Origin: an uncultured Bacilli bacterium
GTDB taxonomy: Bacteria > Bacillota_I > Bacilli_A > RF39 > UBA660
Direction: 5' to 3'
Length of the DNA: 34,742 nt
Assembly: GCA_947631365.1 (NCBI GenBank)
Contig: CANRLB010000001.1
Coordinates: forward strand, 1-34,742
Part shown: in pieces, positions 1 through 8,114 of the stretch
Numbering within the stretch: the first letter of the stretch is position 1
How the letters are laid out: every line of letters begins with the position of its first letter
Notes under the pieces: model-generated
Databases searched by the model: none
Seen by the model: only the letters and a program-made list of their open reading frames with translations
Told to the model about the DNA's origin: nothing
Translations under genes and position numbers: made by a program

Positions 1-153
1 TATATTGATGGTATGTTTTTTATTTTGATCTTCATAATGCTTTAAAACAGTAGATTTACCGGCACCACTTTCGCCAAGCAAAAAAACACTTTTTAAGGAT
101 AGATCATTTAAATTTTCAATTATAGGTTTAATTGGTTTATAAATATCATTCAT
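1..153 (-). CDS. P-loop ATPase/NTPase, N-terminal fragment (cut by window edge)
   Basis: Only the first 51 codons are inside the window; the reading frame is open to the edge. A clear Walker A motif, GESGAGKST, lies about 27 residues from the start, directly after a hydrophobic strand (SVFLL), so the nucleotide-binding core begins almost at the N-terminus. The start ATG at 151-153 is preceded on the minus strand by AAGGAAG, a good ribosome binding site. Too little is present to choose between AAA+, ABC, kinase or other P-loop families. It is transcribed in the same direction as spoIIM and begins 41 bases after the spoIIM stop, so the two may share a transcript. Confidence 0.75.
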   Translation of the reverse strand, partial: MNDIYKPIKPIIENLNDLSLKSVFLLGESGAGKSTVLKHYEDQNKKHTINI

Positions 154-194
154 AAAAAACTTCCTTATTGGTGTATTATATATGAATTCATGAT

Positions 195-770
195 TTAATG
201 CAATAAGAAAGATAAATGTTTAAATAAAAAACTAGATAAAAAATACAGGAAGATATTTAAAATAAAGATAATAATTATATAAGATAAACTAGAAGTAAAA
301 TTTTGAATAACTTTTTCTTTTATAACAGTTTCATTTTTATAAATAATTAACCCTATTACATACCTACCAATATTAATAATTTTTTGAATAAATAAAAATA
401 TTAATAGAAAAGAAAGGCATTTATTAACAAGAAGAAAGAAAAGTAAATAGATAAGTCCTTTTATCTTAAAAGATGCTAAAAAAATACTAATTAAAAAACC
501 TATTGATACTCCCTCATAAAAAAGATAAAATAATGCTAAAGGGATTCCAATAACTAAAAAGGATGACACTAATAATATTGACATAATAATTAAGTCTTTA
601 AATATAGCATTATATTTAAAACTATCATAATTACTAATAATACTAATAATTCTGTTTTTAACATCAATACTTTGAGAAATATAATAAATTATTCCTACTA
701 TTAACCCAATTAATACGATACTCAACATAAAAATTAAATACTTTTTATTTTTTAATAAAGTCTTTTGCAT
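195..770 (-). CDS. spoIIM: Stage II sporulation protein M (SpoIIM/DUF95 family)
   Basis: In B. subtilis SpoIIM is one of the three DMP proteins (SpoIID-M-P) that thin septal peptidoglycan and drive forespore engulfment, made in the mother cell. This 191-residue protein has about five hydrophobic segments (roughly 10-32, 58-83, 85-101, 104-129, 158-184). Its central stretch VIGIPLALFYLFYEGVSIGF matches the family's conserved Gly-Pro...Gly-Phe segment. B. subtilis SpoIIM is about 214 residues, so this one is slightly short. The GGGAGGAT ribosome binding site sits just before the ATG. A sigma-E-like promoter lies immediately upstream, as expected for spoIIM. No spoIID or spoIIP is adjacent. The assignment rests on topology plus the central motif; another DUF95 membrane protein is the alternative. 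Confidence 0.8.
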   Translation of the reverse strand: MQKTLLKNKKYLIFMLSIVLIGLIVGIIYYISQSIDVKNRIISIISNYDSFKYNAIFKDLIIMSILLVSSFLVIGIPLALFYLFYEGVSIGFLISIFLASFKIKGLIYLLFFLLVNKCLSFLLIFLFIQKIINIGRYVIGLIIYKNETVIKEKVIQNFTSSLSYIIIIFILNIFLYFLSSFLFKHLSFLLH

Positions 771-785
771 AGTATCCTCCCTTAA

Positions 786-814
786 AGATTATGCAAAAAA
801 GCTTTTAAAAATGA
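786..814 (-). promoter_or_regulatory. Putative sigma-E promoter of spoIIM
   Basis: On the minus strand the sequence reads TCATTTT (808-814), a 14-base spacer, then CATAATCT (786-793). The B. subtilis sigma-E consensus is KMATATT, 14-15 bases, CATACANT; the -35 matches 6 of 7 and the -10 keeps CATA and the final T. spoIIM is a known sigma-E target in B. subtilis. The short distance to the spoIIM start (770) fits. No consensus sigma-A promoter was seen there. Confidence 0.5.
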
Positions 815-853
815 ATAAAGTATGATATATTTTTAATTGTTGAAGGGATGTAT

Positions 854-955
854 ATGAAAAAGAAAACAAGAAAATTAGTAGTTTGGATTATGTTAATTCT
901 AATGGTATTAAGTGTAATCGCCGCTATTTTAGCTTATATTATTGCGGTTCTTTAA
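854..955 (+). CDS. Small single-pass membrane peptide, DUF4044-like
   Basis: A 33-codon gene, MKKKTRKLVVWIMLILMVL followed by a hydrophobic segment and a TAA stop. It has a basic N-terminus and one membrane span covering nearly the rest of the peptide. GAAGGGA stands at the right distance before the ATG, and an extended -10 promoter (TG-A-TATATT, 823-831) lies about 15 bases further up. The pattern of a Lys/Arg-rich start followed by VVWIMLI resembles the DUF4044 peptides of lactobacilli and relatives; that is recognition by eye, not a search. It is divergent from spoIIM and its stop overlaps the comC 3' end by four bases on the opposite strand. Function unknown. Confidence 0.65.
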   Translation: MKKKTRKLVVWIMLILMVLSVIAAILAYIIAVL

Positions 956-1713
956 AAAAATACTAACAAATTATAAAATTTATCATAGAAAACGAACATA
1001 ATAACCAATGAAGCAATTAAAAATGGACCATAAGGAAGTTCATTTTTTTTATTTAAATGTAAACTAGCAATTGCATATGGCAAAGCTAAAAAAGCTGCAA
1101 AAATTAAACAGATTAATCCCATTTCATAACCTATAATCGGATATCCTAAAGTTAAACCAATTAAAAATGCTAGTTTAATATCGCCACCACCAAGAGATTC
1201 TTTTTTAAACAAAAAATCTCCTAAAAGTTTAATTAAATACATTGTAAAAAATAAGCAAATTCCAAAAATAACTGCCCATAAAGTATTTTTAAAACCTATT
1301 TCAAAATATTTTAAAATAATTATTAAAAAACTACTAATAATTATGGTAGAATCTAAAATAATCATATATTTAAAATCAGTAATAAATATTATAATGGCAC
1401 TCGATACTAAAACTAAATAAATGTAATAATTTATATTTAGACCAAAATATAAATATCCAGTTAAAAATAATAATCCCGTTACTAACTCTATCAAAAAATA
1501 TAATAAGTTTATTTTTTGGTGACAATGATGACATTTTCCTTTAAAAATAATAAAAGATAAAAGAGGTATTAATTCATACCAGGCTAATTTTTCATGACAA
1601 TTATCACATTTACTTCTTCCTAATATACTTTCATTTAAGAAAAGACGCGTACTTAAACAAAGATAAAATGAACCCATTATAGTACCAATTATAAAAATTA
1701 ATAAATATATCAT
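952..1713 (-). CDS. comC: Prepilin peptidase / N-methyltransferase (type IV, family A24)
   Basis: Cleaves and methylates prepilin-like proteins at the cytoplasmic membrane. At 253 residues it has the usual length. The N-terminal half holds the zinc-binding cysteines of bifunctional enzymes (Cys36, Cys39, Cys61, Cys64). The two catalytic aspartates are visible: Asp113 in ITDFKYMIILD and Asp178 in the GGGD motif. Several membrane spans fill the remainder. The start ATG overlaps the comGB stop (ATGA), so the two are translationally coupled. In B. subtilis comC is not inside the comG operon, so pairing with comGB is a local arrangement. No pilin substrate is encoded in the window, so substrates must lie elsewhere. 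Confidence 0.93.
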   Translation of the reverse strand: MIYLLIFIIGTIMGSFYLCLSTRLFLNESILGRSKCDNCHEKLAWYELIPLLSFIIFKGKCHHCHQKINLLYFLIELVTGLLFLTGYLYFGLNINYYIYLVLVSSAIIIFITDFKYMIILDSTIIISSFLIIILKYFEIGFKNTLWAVIFGICLFFTMYLIKLLGDFLFKKESLGGGDIKLAFLIGLTLGYPIIGYEMGLICLIFAAFLALPYAIASLHLNKKNELPYGPFLIASLVIMFVFYDKFYNLLVFF

Positions 1714-3176
1714 TCCATCATCTCTCCATACATTTCAAACATTGGGACTACTACGGCAATTAATATGCCTCCAACAACTAAAGCTAAAAATGCAATTAAC
1801 ATTGGTTCTATCAAAGTTTTGAGATTTTTAACAATACTTTTATGTAAGCTTTGATAATAAATGCTTATCCTTTCCATCATTTCAGCTAACTCACCCGTTG
1901 ATTCGCCAGTTGTAATCATAAAATAACATACTTCAGGAACAGCCCAGTGATCTTTAAAAGCCGTAGATATTTTTTCGCCTTTAGTAACATTATCATAAGT
2001 TTTTAAAAGGACTTCTTTATAAACTTCATTATTAGTAATTTTACTTAAAATATCCATACTATCTGTAATAAAAACATTATTTTTTAAAAGAGAAGCAAAG
2101 GTCTTAGTAATTATAGCCAGTTCATTATAAATAATTATATTTTTTATAACAGGTAAATGCATTAAAATAGTTTGAATAAATTTTTTAAAAGTTCTACTAT
2201 TTTTATAAAAAATAATAAATAATATCACCATAATAATAATTGTGAATAAGAAATTTAAAATATTTTGTTCAAAATAGGAGCTTAAATTAATAACAAATTG
2301 CGTAAAAGAATTAAGTTCCATATTACTAGAATTATAAGTCTTAACAAATTCAGGAATAATAAAAGTCAAAATAAAAATTATAACTCCCAAAGCAAAAACA
2401 CTAACAATTGCAGGATAGGTTAAAGCATTTATGGTATCACGTCTTGTTTCATCTATTTCTTTATAATAATTTGCTAAATCTTTTAAAGTTTCAATCAAAG
2501 TACCACTTGTTTCACTAGCTTTTACCATATTAATAAATAAAGGGGGAAACATATCATCTAGTTTAGATAAAGCAGTAGAAAATGATGATCCTAAAGATAT
2601 TTCAAAAGATAAAGTTTTGAAAACTTTTTTTAAATTATTCCCTTTCATTTGTCTTCCTAATATTTTAAGAGCATCATTTAAAGGTAATCCTGATTCTAAA
2701 TAGGTTGATAACTGAGTTAAGAAAAAAACTAAATCTTTGGGTTTTAAATGATTACTTCCAATATCGGTATTTAATATATTAATTAATGAACTAGTTTTAA
2801 TACTATAAACGGTATAGCCTTCATTTATTAAAAAAGAATTAATATCTAATTTACTATAACCTTTCATTTTTCCTTTTTTAATTTTACCATCTTTTCCTCG
2901 AACTTTATAATAATAAGTATTAATTTTTTTACTTCTAGTGGCTCCTTCTGTTTTTAAATCTTCCATTAATTCTTCATATTCTTGATTTAATTTAATTAAT
3001 TTTTTAGGGCTATAATTATATTTCTTTTTACTTTTTTCCTTTAAAAATAATTTTTTTAGGGGTATAATTGTACATACTTTAAGGCCTAGAATTGCATAGG
3101 AAAAAATAGAGATAATGACATTTAAAATATTATCTAGAAAATTAAAAATAAAATTTTTATTTTGATTATTCTCCAT
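1710..3176 (-). CDS. comGB: Type II secretion/competence pseudopilus inner membrane protein (GspF/PilC/ComGB)
   Basis: Polytopic platform protein of type IV pilus-like machines, contacted by the cytoplasmic ATPase. The 488-residue protein has the two repeated T2SSF domains: the first around LTQLSTYLESGLPLNDALKI, the second around ITKTFASLLKNNVFITDSMD, each followed by a long hydrophobic segment. The C-terminus ends with a strong membrane helix and a short acidic tail. A PilC-type N-terminal segment (GKIKKGKMKGYSKLD...) precedes the first domain, making the protein longer than B. subtilis ComGB (about 320 residues) and nearer to PilC/GspF. A basic, hydrophobic extra N-terminus of about 80 residues precedes that. 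The stop TGA overlaps the comC start. The ATPase partner is at 10408-11667. Confidence 0.9.
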   Translation of the reverse strand: MENNQNKNFIFNFLDNILNVIISIFSYAILGLKVCTIIPLKKLFLKEKSKKKYNYSPKKLIKLNQEYEELMEDLKTEGATRSKKINTYYYKVRGKDGKIKKGKMKGYSKLDINSFLINEGYTVYSIKTSSLINILNTDIGSNHLKPKDLVFFLTQLSTYLESGLPLNDALKILGRQMKGNNLKKVFKTLSFEISLGSSFSTALSKLDDMFPPLFINMVKASETSGTLIETLKDLANYYKEIDETRRDTINALTYPAIVSVFALGVIIFILTFIIPEFVKTYNSSNMELNSFTQFVINLSSYFEQNILNFLFTIIIMVILFIIFYKNSRTFKKFIQTILMHLPVIKNIIIYNELAIITKTFASLLKNNVFITDSMDILSKITNNEVYKEVLLKTYDNVTKGEKISTAFKDHWAVPEVCYFMITTGESTGELAEMMERISIYYQSLHKSIVKNLKTLIEPMLIAFLALVVGGILIAVVVPMFEMYGEMME

Positions 3177-3204
3177 ATATTCCCTTTACTCTTATTCTTC
3201 TTAA

Positions 3205-3213
3205 ATTATATCA
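3205..3213 (-). promoter_or_regulatory. Extended -10 promoter of comGB-comC
   Basis: Minus strand reads TGATATAAT, a perfect extended -10 element (TGN-TATAAT), about 30 bases before the comGB ATG. No good -35 is visible, which is common for extended -10 promoters. It points away from the divergent yqfQ gene. Confidence 0.6.
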
Positions 3214-3269
3214 TAAAGGAAATTTAAAAGAAAGAATAATTATTAAGTAGTGATCTTTTTATAACATAT

Positions 3270-3300
3270 TAGACAATTAAGAAAAAAAATTGCATAAAAT
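3270..3300 (+). promoter_or_regulatory. Candidate promoter of yqfQ
   Basis: TAGACA (3270-3275) and TAAAAT (3295-3300) each match sigma-A consensus at 5 of 6, but the spacer is 19 bases. The -10 region also reads CATAAAAT (3293-3300), compatible with a sigma-E -10, though no sigma-E -35 lies at the right distance. Weak either way. Confidence 0.35.
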
Positions 3301-3316
3301 ATTATAGGTGGTTTAG

Positions 3317-3604
3317 ATGTTTGGACCAAGACTTGGGGGAGGTTTATCTTTAACAAGAGTTATTGGAGGTATCTCTAAGACCTTAAATGTGGTAAATCAA
3401 GTAATCCCTTTATACAAAGAAGCTAAGCCTTTAGTAAATAATGCCAGAAATGCCATTAATTTACTTAAAGATATTAGTAAAACTACTACAAAAAGAGTAA
3501 TTGAGAATACTAATAAAAATATTGGACCAATTAAAGAAAAAATGCAAAATATTACAAATATAAGTAATATTTCTAGTGAAAAAGGACCTACTTTTTTTCA
3601 ATAA
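3317..3604 (+). CDS. yqfQ: YqfQ-like (VrrA family) protein
   Basis: A 95-residue protein with a Gly-rich start (MFGPRLGGGLSLTRVIGGIS) and then a helical segment with a KTLNVVNQVIPLYKEAKPLV pattern, followed by a basic, Asn/Ser-rich tail. This matches the layout of YqfQ: an N-terminal glycine/proline-rich part, then a helix with an 'IGP-x-x-x-Q-Y-x-PLV' type motif. In B. subtilis yqfQ lies close to dnaG-sigA-yqfN(trmK), and here it is convergent with trmK, which strongly supports the call. Function is not well established; family members are found in spore formers. AGGTGG precedes the ATG. The 3' end overlaps the trmK 3' end by 17 bases. Confidence 0.7.
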   Translation: MFGPRLGGGLSLTRVIGGISKTLNVVNQVIPLYKEAKPLVNNARNAINLLKDISKTTTKRVIENTNKNIGPIKEKMQNITNISNISSEKGPTFFQ

Positions 3605-3612
3605 GTCCTTTT
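3579..3612. terminator. Bidirectional terminator between yqfQ and trmK
   Basis: An 8-bp stem, AAAAGGAC (3580-3587) with GTCCTTTT (3605-3612), loop of 17 bases. It is followed by T runs on both strands (four on plus, five on minus). It lies inside the overlapping 3' ends of the two convergent genes, so each gene's last codons encode the other's terminator. Confidence 0.5.
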
Positions 3613-4208
3613 AGTTCCCAACATTCTTTTATTAGAACTATTTTTTTTAACCAAGGTACTTTTTTGAGTATCTTTTTTCTTTCATTTAATAAATATCTAT
3701 AGTATTCTTCATTATTAGAAATACCGTAAAGAAGTTCTTGACGATTTAATTTTTGAAAAGATTTGATACATAATAAAATTATATAAAAATGATTATTTTC
3801 CAAAACGGCATCTTCTGATACTATTTTATACCCTATTTCATTTAACTTTTTACGAAGTAAATAATAATTATTATTACTGGCAATAATTAATTTTTCGGGA
3901 GCTAAAGGATGATTTAAAATATTTAAAATGGTATGGGTTCCCATCCCAGCAATTATTGCAGTATTAAACTTAACAGGAATATTTTTAAAACCATCGCTTA
4001 AAAAAGTTTTTATTTTAACATGATTTTTTTTAAAGTTGTTTTGAGCTATTTCTAAGGCTTTGGAAGATATTTCACTGGCATAAACTTCTTTACATAATTT
4101 ATTTTTCTTAAGTAATATACTTAAATAACCATGATCACAGCCAACATCTAAAACAATATCATTTAATCCTATTTTACTTGCTATTTTATTTAATCTTTCA
4201 CTATTCAT
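3588..4208 (-). CDS. trmK: tRNA (adenine(22)-N(1))-methyltransferase TrmK (YqfN)
   Basis: Methylates N1 of A22 in bacterial tRNAs, using S-adenosylmethionine. The 206-residue protein has the family's SAM-binding motif LDVGCDHGYL (residues 20-29) and the IIAGMG motif (85-90) specific to TrmK. The length is slightly below the B. subtilis protein (about 235). It begins one base after the sigA stop, as the last gene of dnaG-sigA-trmK, the same order as in Bacillus (dnaG, sigA, cccA, yqfN). The stop is TAG. Confidence 0.93.
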   Translation of the reverse strand: MNSERLNKIASKIGLNDIVLDVGCDHGYLSILLKKNKLCKEVYASEISSKALEIAQNNFKKNHVKIKTFLSDGFKNIPVKFNTAIIAGMGTHTILNILNHPLAPEKLIIASNNNYYLLRKKLNEIGYKIVSEDAVLENNHFYIILLCIKSFQKLNRQELLYGISNNEEYYRYLLNERKKILKKVPWLKKIVLIKECWELKGLIEKK

Positions 4209-4209
4209 A

Positions 4210-5316
4210 TTAATTATTTAAAAAATCTTTTAATTTCTTGGCTCTAGATGGATGACGCAATTTTCTTAAAGCTTTAGCCTCTATTTGTCTAATTCTTTCC
4301 CTTGTAACATTAAAACGTTTACCAACATCTTCCAAAGTATGACAAGTTCCATCAGTTAAACCAAATCTAAGTTCAAGGACTTCTTGTTCCCTTGGTTGAA
4401 GAGTTTGTAATACTTCTTTTATTTCTTCTTTCAATATTTCATTTTCTGTATACTCTTCAGGTGAAAGTGAGCTTTCATCTTTAAGAAAATCTCCTAAATG
4501 AGAATCATCTTCTTCCCCAATTGGAGTTTCTAAAGATACTGGCTCTTGACTAATTTTAATAACTTCTCTTACTTTATCTACAGAAACGCCCATTTTTTTA
4601 GCAATTTCTTCTTCTGATGGTTCTCTATTTAATTCCAAAGTCATTTGTCTTTGAACCCTAACCATTTTATTAATAGTTTCTACCATATGAACTGGTACTC
4701 TTATAGTTCTTGCTTGATCTGCTAAAGCTCTCGTGATAGCTTGTCTTATCCACCAAGTAGCATAAGTAGAAAATTTATAACCTTTGTCATAATCAAATTT
4801 TTCAACTGCTTTCATTAAACCAATATTACCTTCTTGGATTAAATCAAGAAATAAAAGACCTCTACCTACATATCTTTTAGCAATGGACACAACAAGACGA
4901 AGATTACTTTCTGCCAAAATCCTTTTAGCATCTTCATCGCCATCAGCAATCCGCATAGATATATTCATTTCTTCTTCATTAGAAAGTAAACTAATACGGC
5001 CAATTTCTTTTAAATACATTCTAACTGGATCATTGATATTAACATCTTTAGTTAATTCTTCATCATCTAAAATCGTTGGTTCTTCATCTAAATGCATTAA
5101 ATCAGGGTTATCACCACCACTATTTTCGGCATCTTCTTCAGTTATAACAGTTATACCAGCATCAACAAAAGAATTATACAAATCATCTAATGTATCATTA
5201 TCAATTTCTAAACCTTTTAAAGATTCAGCTAATTCTTCAAAAGTAATATAACCTTTTTCTTCTCCCTTTTTTATTAATTCTTCTTTTCGTTCAGCAAACG
5301 TTTTAATTTCTAACAT
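4210..5316 (-). CDS. sigA: RNA polymerase primary sigma factor (SigA/RpoD)
   Basis: Housekeeping sigma factor of 368 residues, the usual length for Gram-positive SigA. Region 1.2 ([18 protein letters not shown]), region 2 with the -10 recognition and melting segment ([17 protein letters not shown]), and region 4.2 with the helix-turn-helix ([20 protein letters not shown]) are all intact. The N-terminal part carries an acidic region 1.1 like that of B. subtilis SigA. It lies two bases after dnaG, an arrangement widely conserved in Bacillota. The many TTGACA/TATAAT promoters in this window are its expected targets. Confidence 0.98.
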   Translation of the reverse strand: MLEIKTFAERKEELIKKGEEKGYITFEELAESLKGLEIDNDTLDDLYNSFVDAGITVITEEDAENSGGDNPDLMHLDEEPTILDDEELTKDVNINDPVRMYLKEIGRISLLSNEEEMNISMRIADGDEDAKRILAESNLRLVVSIAKRYVGRGLLFLDLIQEGNIGLMKAVEKFDYDKGYKFSTYATWWIRQAITRALADQARTIRVPVHMVETINKMVRVQRQMTLELNREPSEEEIAKKMGVSVDKVREVIKISQEPVSLETPIGEEDDSHLGDFLKDESSLSPEEYTENEILKEEIKEVLQTLQPREQEVLELRFGLTDGTCHTLEDVGKRFNVTRERIRQIEAKALRKLRHPSRAKKLKDFLNN

Positions 5317-5318
5317 TA

Positions 5319-7064
5319 TTACACTTCCTTTTTCTTATCTATTATTTTTTTGGCTAAATCAATTTGTTTATTAATATTTTCTATTTGCTCATTTATATCG
5401 GTAGATTTATTAATTTTTTCTCTTATTTCATTAATATTTTCTTTCATTAATATTTGATTTAAAATATTTAAATAATCCATAAAAGTATCTTCATCTAATT
5501 CTTCTAATGTCACATTTGATACAACATCTTTTACCCGATTAGTAATACTATCTACCCCTTCAGCATAACTTAAGAAGTCTGCTAAATTTATTTTACCAAA
5601 TAATCCAATATAATATTCAATTTCATTAACTAAATTTCTTTCATCAACATATTTTAAAAATCCTAATTTTTTATTAAATATTTTAATATATTTACTATCG
5701 CTCATTAAATAATACAGAATGTTATCTACACATACTTTATATTTATTTTTTTTAGCTTTTAATTGAGGAATTTCATCTTTTTTTATTTCCGTTTTAAAAT
5801 TGACTTCTTTTTTTAACATATCATAATCAAGATTATATTCATCGCTTATCTTTTTTAAAGTAATTTCTTTAGTTAAATTATCTGTAGAATCCAATAATTT
5901 TAAAACATCTTTTATATAACTAACTAATTCCATAGTATTAGTTAAATTTTTATTATTTTTTAAATACTCTAATTTATAATCAAGATAACTTTGACTATTT
6001 TTAATAGTGTCCACAAATGCTTCAATTCCATATGATACAATATATTCATCAGGATCTTTAGCTTTACTTAATCTTACAACTTTAATAGGCAAATTATTTT
6101 TAATGAGTTCATCACCAATATTATTGGTAGCAATTTCTCCCGCATTATCATTATCAAGCATTAAAATAATAGGTACTCTTAATTTTTTTAATATTTCTAT
6201 CTGCTCTTTAGTAATTGCTGTTCCCATTAAAGCTAAAACATTTTTAACGCCAGATGAATACATCCTAATCGCATCCATATTTCCTTCAACTAAAATAGCA
6301 CTTTTTTCTTCTCTTATATAAGGAAGAGCATTGTAATAGTTAAATATAATATGACCTTTTTTATAAATAGTTGTTTCCTTCGTATTGATATATTTAGCTG
6401 TATCTTCACCATGAAAGATCCGACCAGTAAAACCAACAGGTTCTCCATCTAGATTAGTTATAGGAATCATGATGCGGTTTTGAAATTTATCATAACCTGT
6501 TAGACCATCTTTATTTATAAGTCCTAATTCTTCTAACTTATCAATATTATAATTTTTTTTAGTTAAAACATTATATAAGTATTTATTATCATCTAAAGCA
6601 TAACCAATCTTAAATTCTTTAATAATGTCATTTGTAATATTTCTTTTAGCTAAATATTCTTTAGCTTCAAGGCCTTCTTTACTATTTAAATTATTTTGAT
6701 AAATACTAGTAGTAAAAGCCATTATTTCATAATCAAGTTTATATTTTTCATCATTCTTTCTAATGGGGGTGTAAGAAATAGGAATACCTACCATGTTTGC
6801 TACTTTAACAACCGCTTCAATGTAAGTTATATTTTCAAAATCTTTAACAAAATTAAAGACATTCCCACCTTTATTACAAACAAAACATTTAAATAATTGT
6901 CTTTCTTTAGAAACGGACATACTGGGCTTATGATCATCATGAAAGGGACAAACCCCAAAGTAGTTTTTGCCTTGCATTTTTAATGGAATATAATTTGAGA
7001 TAATACTAACAATATCAGCACTATTTCTTATTTCTTGAATTTTTTCTTCACTAATTGCTTGCAT
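5319..7064 (-). CDS. dnaG: DNA primase
   Basis: Makes RNA primers at the replication fork. The 581-residue protein shows the N-terminal zinc-binding domain (Cys39, His42, Cys60, Cys63), the central RNA polymerase core, and the TOPRIM fold with its glutamate motif ([13 protein letters not shown]) and DxD motif ([10 protein letters not shown]). The C-terminal third is rich in Lys, Asn and Ile with little recognisable sequence but corresponds to the helicase-binding domain. The start has AGAGGGG just upstream. First gene of dnaG-sigA-trmK. The 207-base space before it holds poly-T/poly-A runs and no strong consensus promoter; a TATATT about 15 bases before the ribosome binding site is the best candidate. 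Confidence 0.97.
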   Translation of the reverse strand: MQAISEEKIQEIRNSADIVSIISNYIPLKMQGKNYFGVCPFHDDHKPSMSVSKERQLFKCFVCNKGGNVFNFVKDFENITYIEAVVKVANMVGIPISYTPIRKNDEKYKLDYEIMAFTTSIYQNNLNSKEGLEAKEYLAKRNITNDIIKEFKIGYALDDNKYLYNVLTKKNYNIDKLEELGLINKDGLTGYDKFQNRIMIPITNLDGEPVGFTGRIFHGEDTAKYINTKETTIYKKGHIIFNYYNALPYIREEKSAILVEGNMDAIRMYSSGVKNVLALMGTAITKEQIEILKKLRVPIILMLDNDNAGEIATNNIGDELIKNNLPIKVVRLSKAKDPDEYIVSYGIEAFVDTIKNSQSYLDYKLEYLKNNKNLTNTMELVSYIKDVLKLLDSTDNLTKEITLKKISDEYNLDYDMLKKEVNFKTEIKKDEIPQLKAKKNKYKVCVDNILYYLMSDSKYIKIFNKKLGFLKYVDERNLVNEIEYYIGLFGKINLADFLSYAEGVDSITNRVKDVVSNVTLEELDEDTFMDYLNILNQILMKENINEIREKINKSTDINEQIENINKQIDLAKKIIDKKKEV

Positions 7065-7234
7065 TTTTCCCCTCTAATAATATATATTGTCGCTTACACC
7101 CTGATTTCCTTTTTTTTCGTTAAATTTTTTTAAATTTTTGGCGTTTTTTTGAATTTAGCATATTAAGTTATTTAATTTCTTTTGATTCTTCAATAATAAA
7201 AACTCCCTTTTTAAAAACATTTATTTATTATAAT

Positions 7235-7253
7235 AAAAAAAGCCTAAAAAGGC
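7235..7253 (-). terminator. Terminator after the rnfD-like gene
   Basis: Minus strand: GCCT, loop TTTT, AGGC, then seven T. The stem is only 4 bp but GC-rich for this genome and the T tract is uninterrupted. It lies 19 bases after the stop of the rnfD-like gene. Confidence 0.6.
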
Positions 7254-7271
7254 AATTAAAATTTGATGTAT

Positions 7272-8114
7272 TTAGTTATTTTTTTTTAAAGATAAATTAG
7301 CTAGTAAAGATACTAAAAAGATAGCTATATAAATACTAATTACTTCATTAAAGAGAATAGATATGATAAAAGTTAAAACCCCTATTACAATTCCCTCAAT
7401 TATTTGCCCCTTTATTTTATATGGTGAGTATTTAGGTAAAGGAGCAATAAAAATACTAGCAAAAATAAGTTCATTATTTAATAAAATAGCACTATTATTA
7501 GTAATTAGATAAAAAATAAAGGCTAGGAAAAGATAAGAAATATTAATAAATAAAGGCATATCTTTTTTATAATAATAAGAATTAATTAATAAAGTATAAG
7601 CTAATAAACTAAAAATAATACTTGTTGAAGATATTCCTCCAAGTGATCTTCCCATTAATAAGTCAAGAAAAGAAAAACTAAAAGAAAAACTGCTATCTAG
7701 AGGACTTTCATAAGTAAAACCTTTAAATAAAGAATTTATTAAAACAATAATTAAATAAATAAGACAAACTTTATTAAATTTAAATTTTGTTTCTAATAAA
7801 CTAGTAAGAAAATAAGTAAGTGACAAGGTAATAAAATAAACTAAGAAGTTAATATTATATGGCATAATCATACTTATTAAAATCATATATAAAAGATTAT
7901 AATTAAGGTTGATTTTTTTAGTAGTTATTAAATCAAAAGCAAACTTAACAATTAAACTAATAATAGTTAAATATAAAGGTTTAAAGATTAAATAAAATGG
8001 AATTAAATTTCTTTCATATAAAAGATAGCCGTTTTTAAAAAGACCATAAATAATTAATGGAGCCAAAAAGATAATATTAATTATAACTATATCTTTAGTT
8101 GTTTTCTTCTTCAT
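7272..8114 (-). CDS. rnfD: RnfD/NqrB-family membrane protein
   Basis: Integral membrane protein with about nine or ten hydrophobic segments. RnfD/NqrB proteins carry covalently bound FMN and riboflavin in the ion-translocating Rnf and Na+-NQR complexes. The stretch GRSLGGISSTSIIFSLLAYT corresponds by eye to the 'GxLGExS..L.LL' segment of clostridial RnfD near the flavin site. I place the start at the ATG at 8114 (280 residues), because AAGGA stands eight bases before it. An ATG nine bases upstream (8123) lacks such spacing. The gene overlaps the rnfC-like gene by about 20 bases, implying coupling. The other Rnf subunits (A, B, E, G) are absent here. The family call is moderately strong; the biochemical role is inference. 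Confidence 0.7.
   Translation of the reverse strand: MKKKTTKDIVIINIIFLAPLIIYGLFKNGYLLYERNLIPFYLIFKPLYLTIISLIVKFAFDLITTKKINLNYNLLYMILISMIMPYNINFLVYFITLSLTYFLTSLLETKFKFNKVCLIYLIIVLINSLFKGFTYESPLDSSFSFSFSFLDLLMGRSLGGISSTSIIFSLLAYTLLINSYYYKKDMPLFINISYLFLAFIFYLITNNSAILLNNELIFASIFIAPLPKYSPYKIKGQIIEGIVIGVLTFIISILFNEVISIYIAIFLVSLLANLSLKKNN

Noticed and set aside
3266..3300. Sigma-E promoter for yqfQ (ATATT with CATAAAAT)
   Set aside because: The gap is 22 bases where sigma-E requires 14-15.
4883..5251. Plus-strand open frame opposite sigA
   Set aside because: It lies wholly inside sigA, has no ribosome binding site, and its Ser/Leu-rich product is the usual antisense of an acidic, Glu/Asp-rich gene.
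6007..6896. Two plus-strand open frames opposite dnaG
   Set aside because: Both are antisense shadows of a strongly supported gene, without initiation signals or recognisable products.
7065..7271. Small ORF or strong promoter in the space before dnaG
   Set aside because: Only a 13-codon frame without a ribosome binding site was seen, and the A/T runs give no convincing -35/-10 pair.
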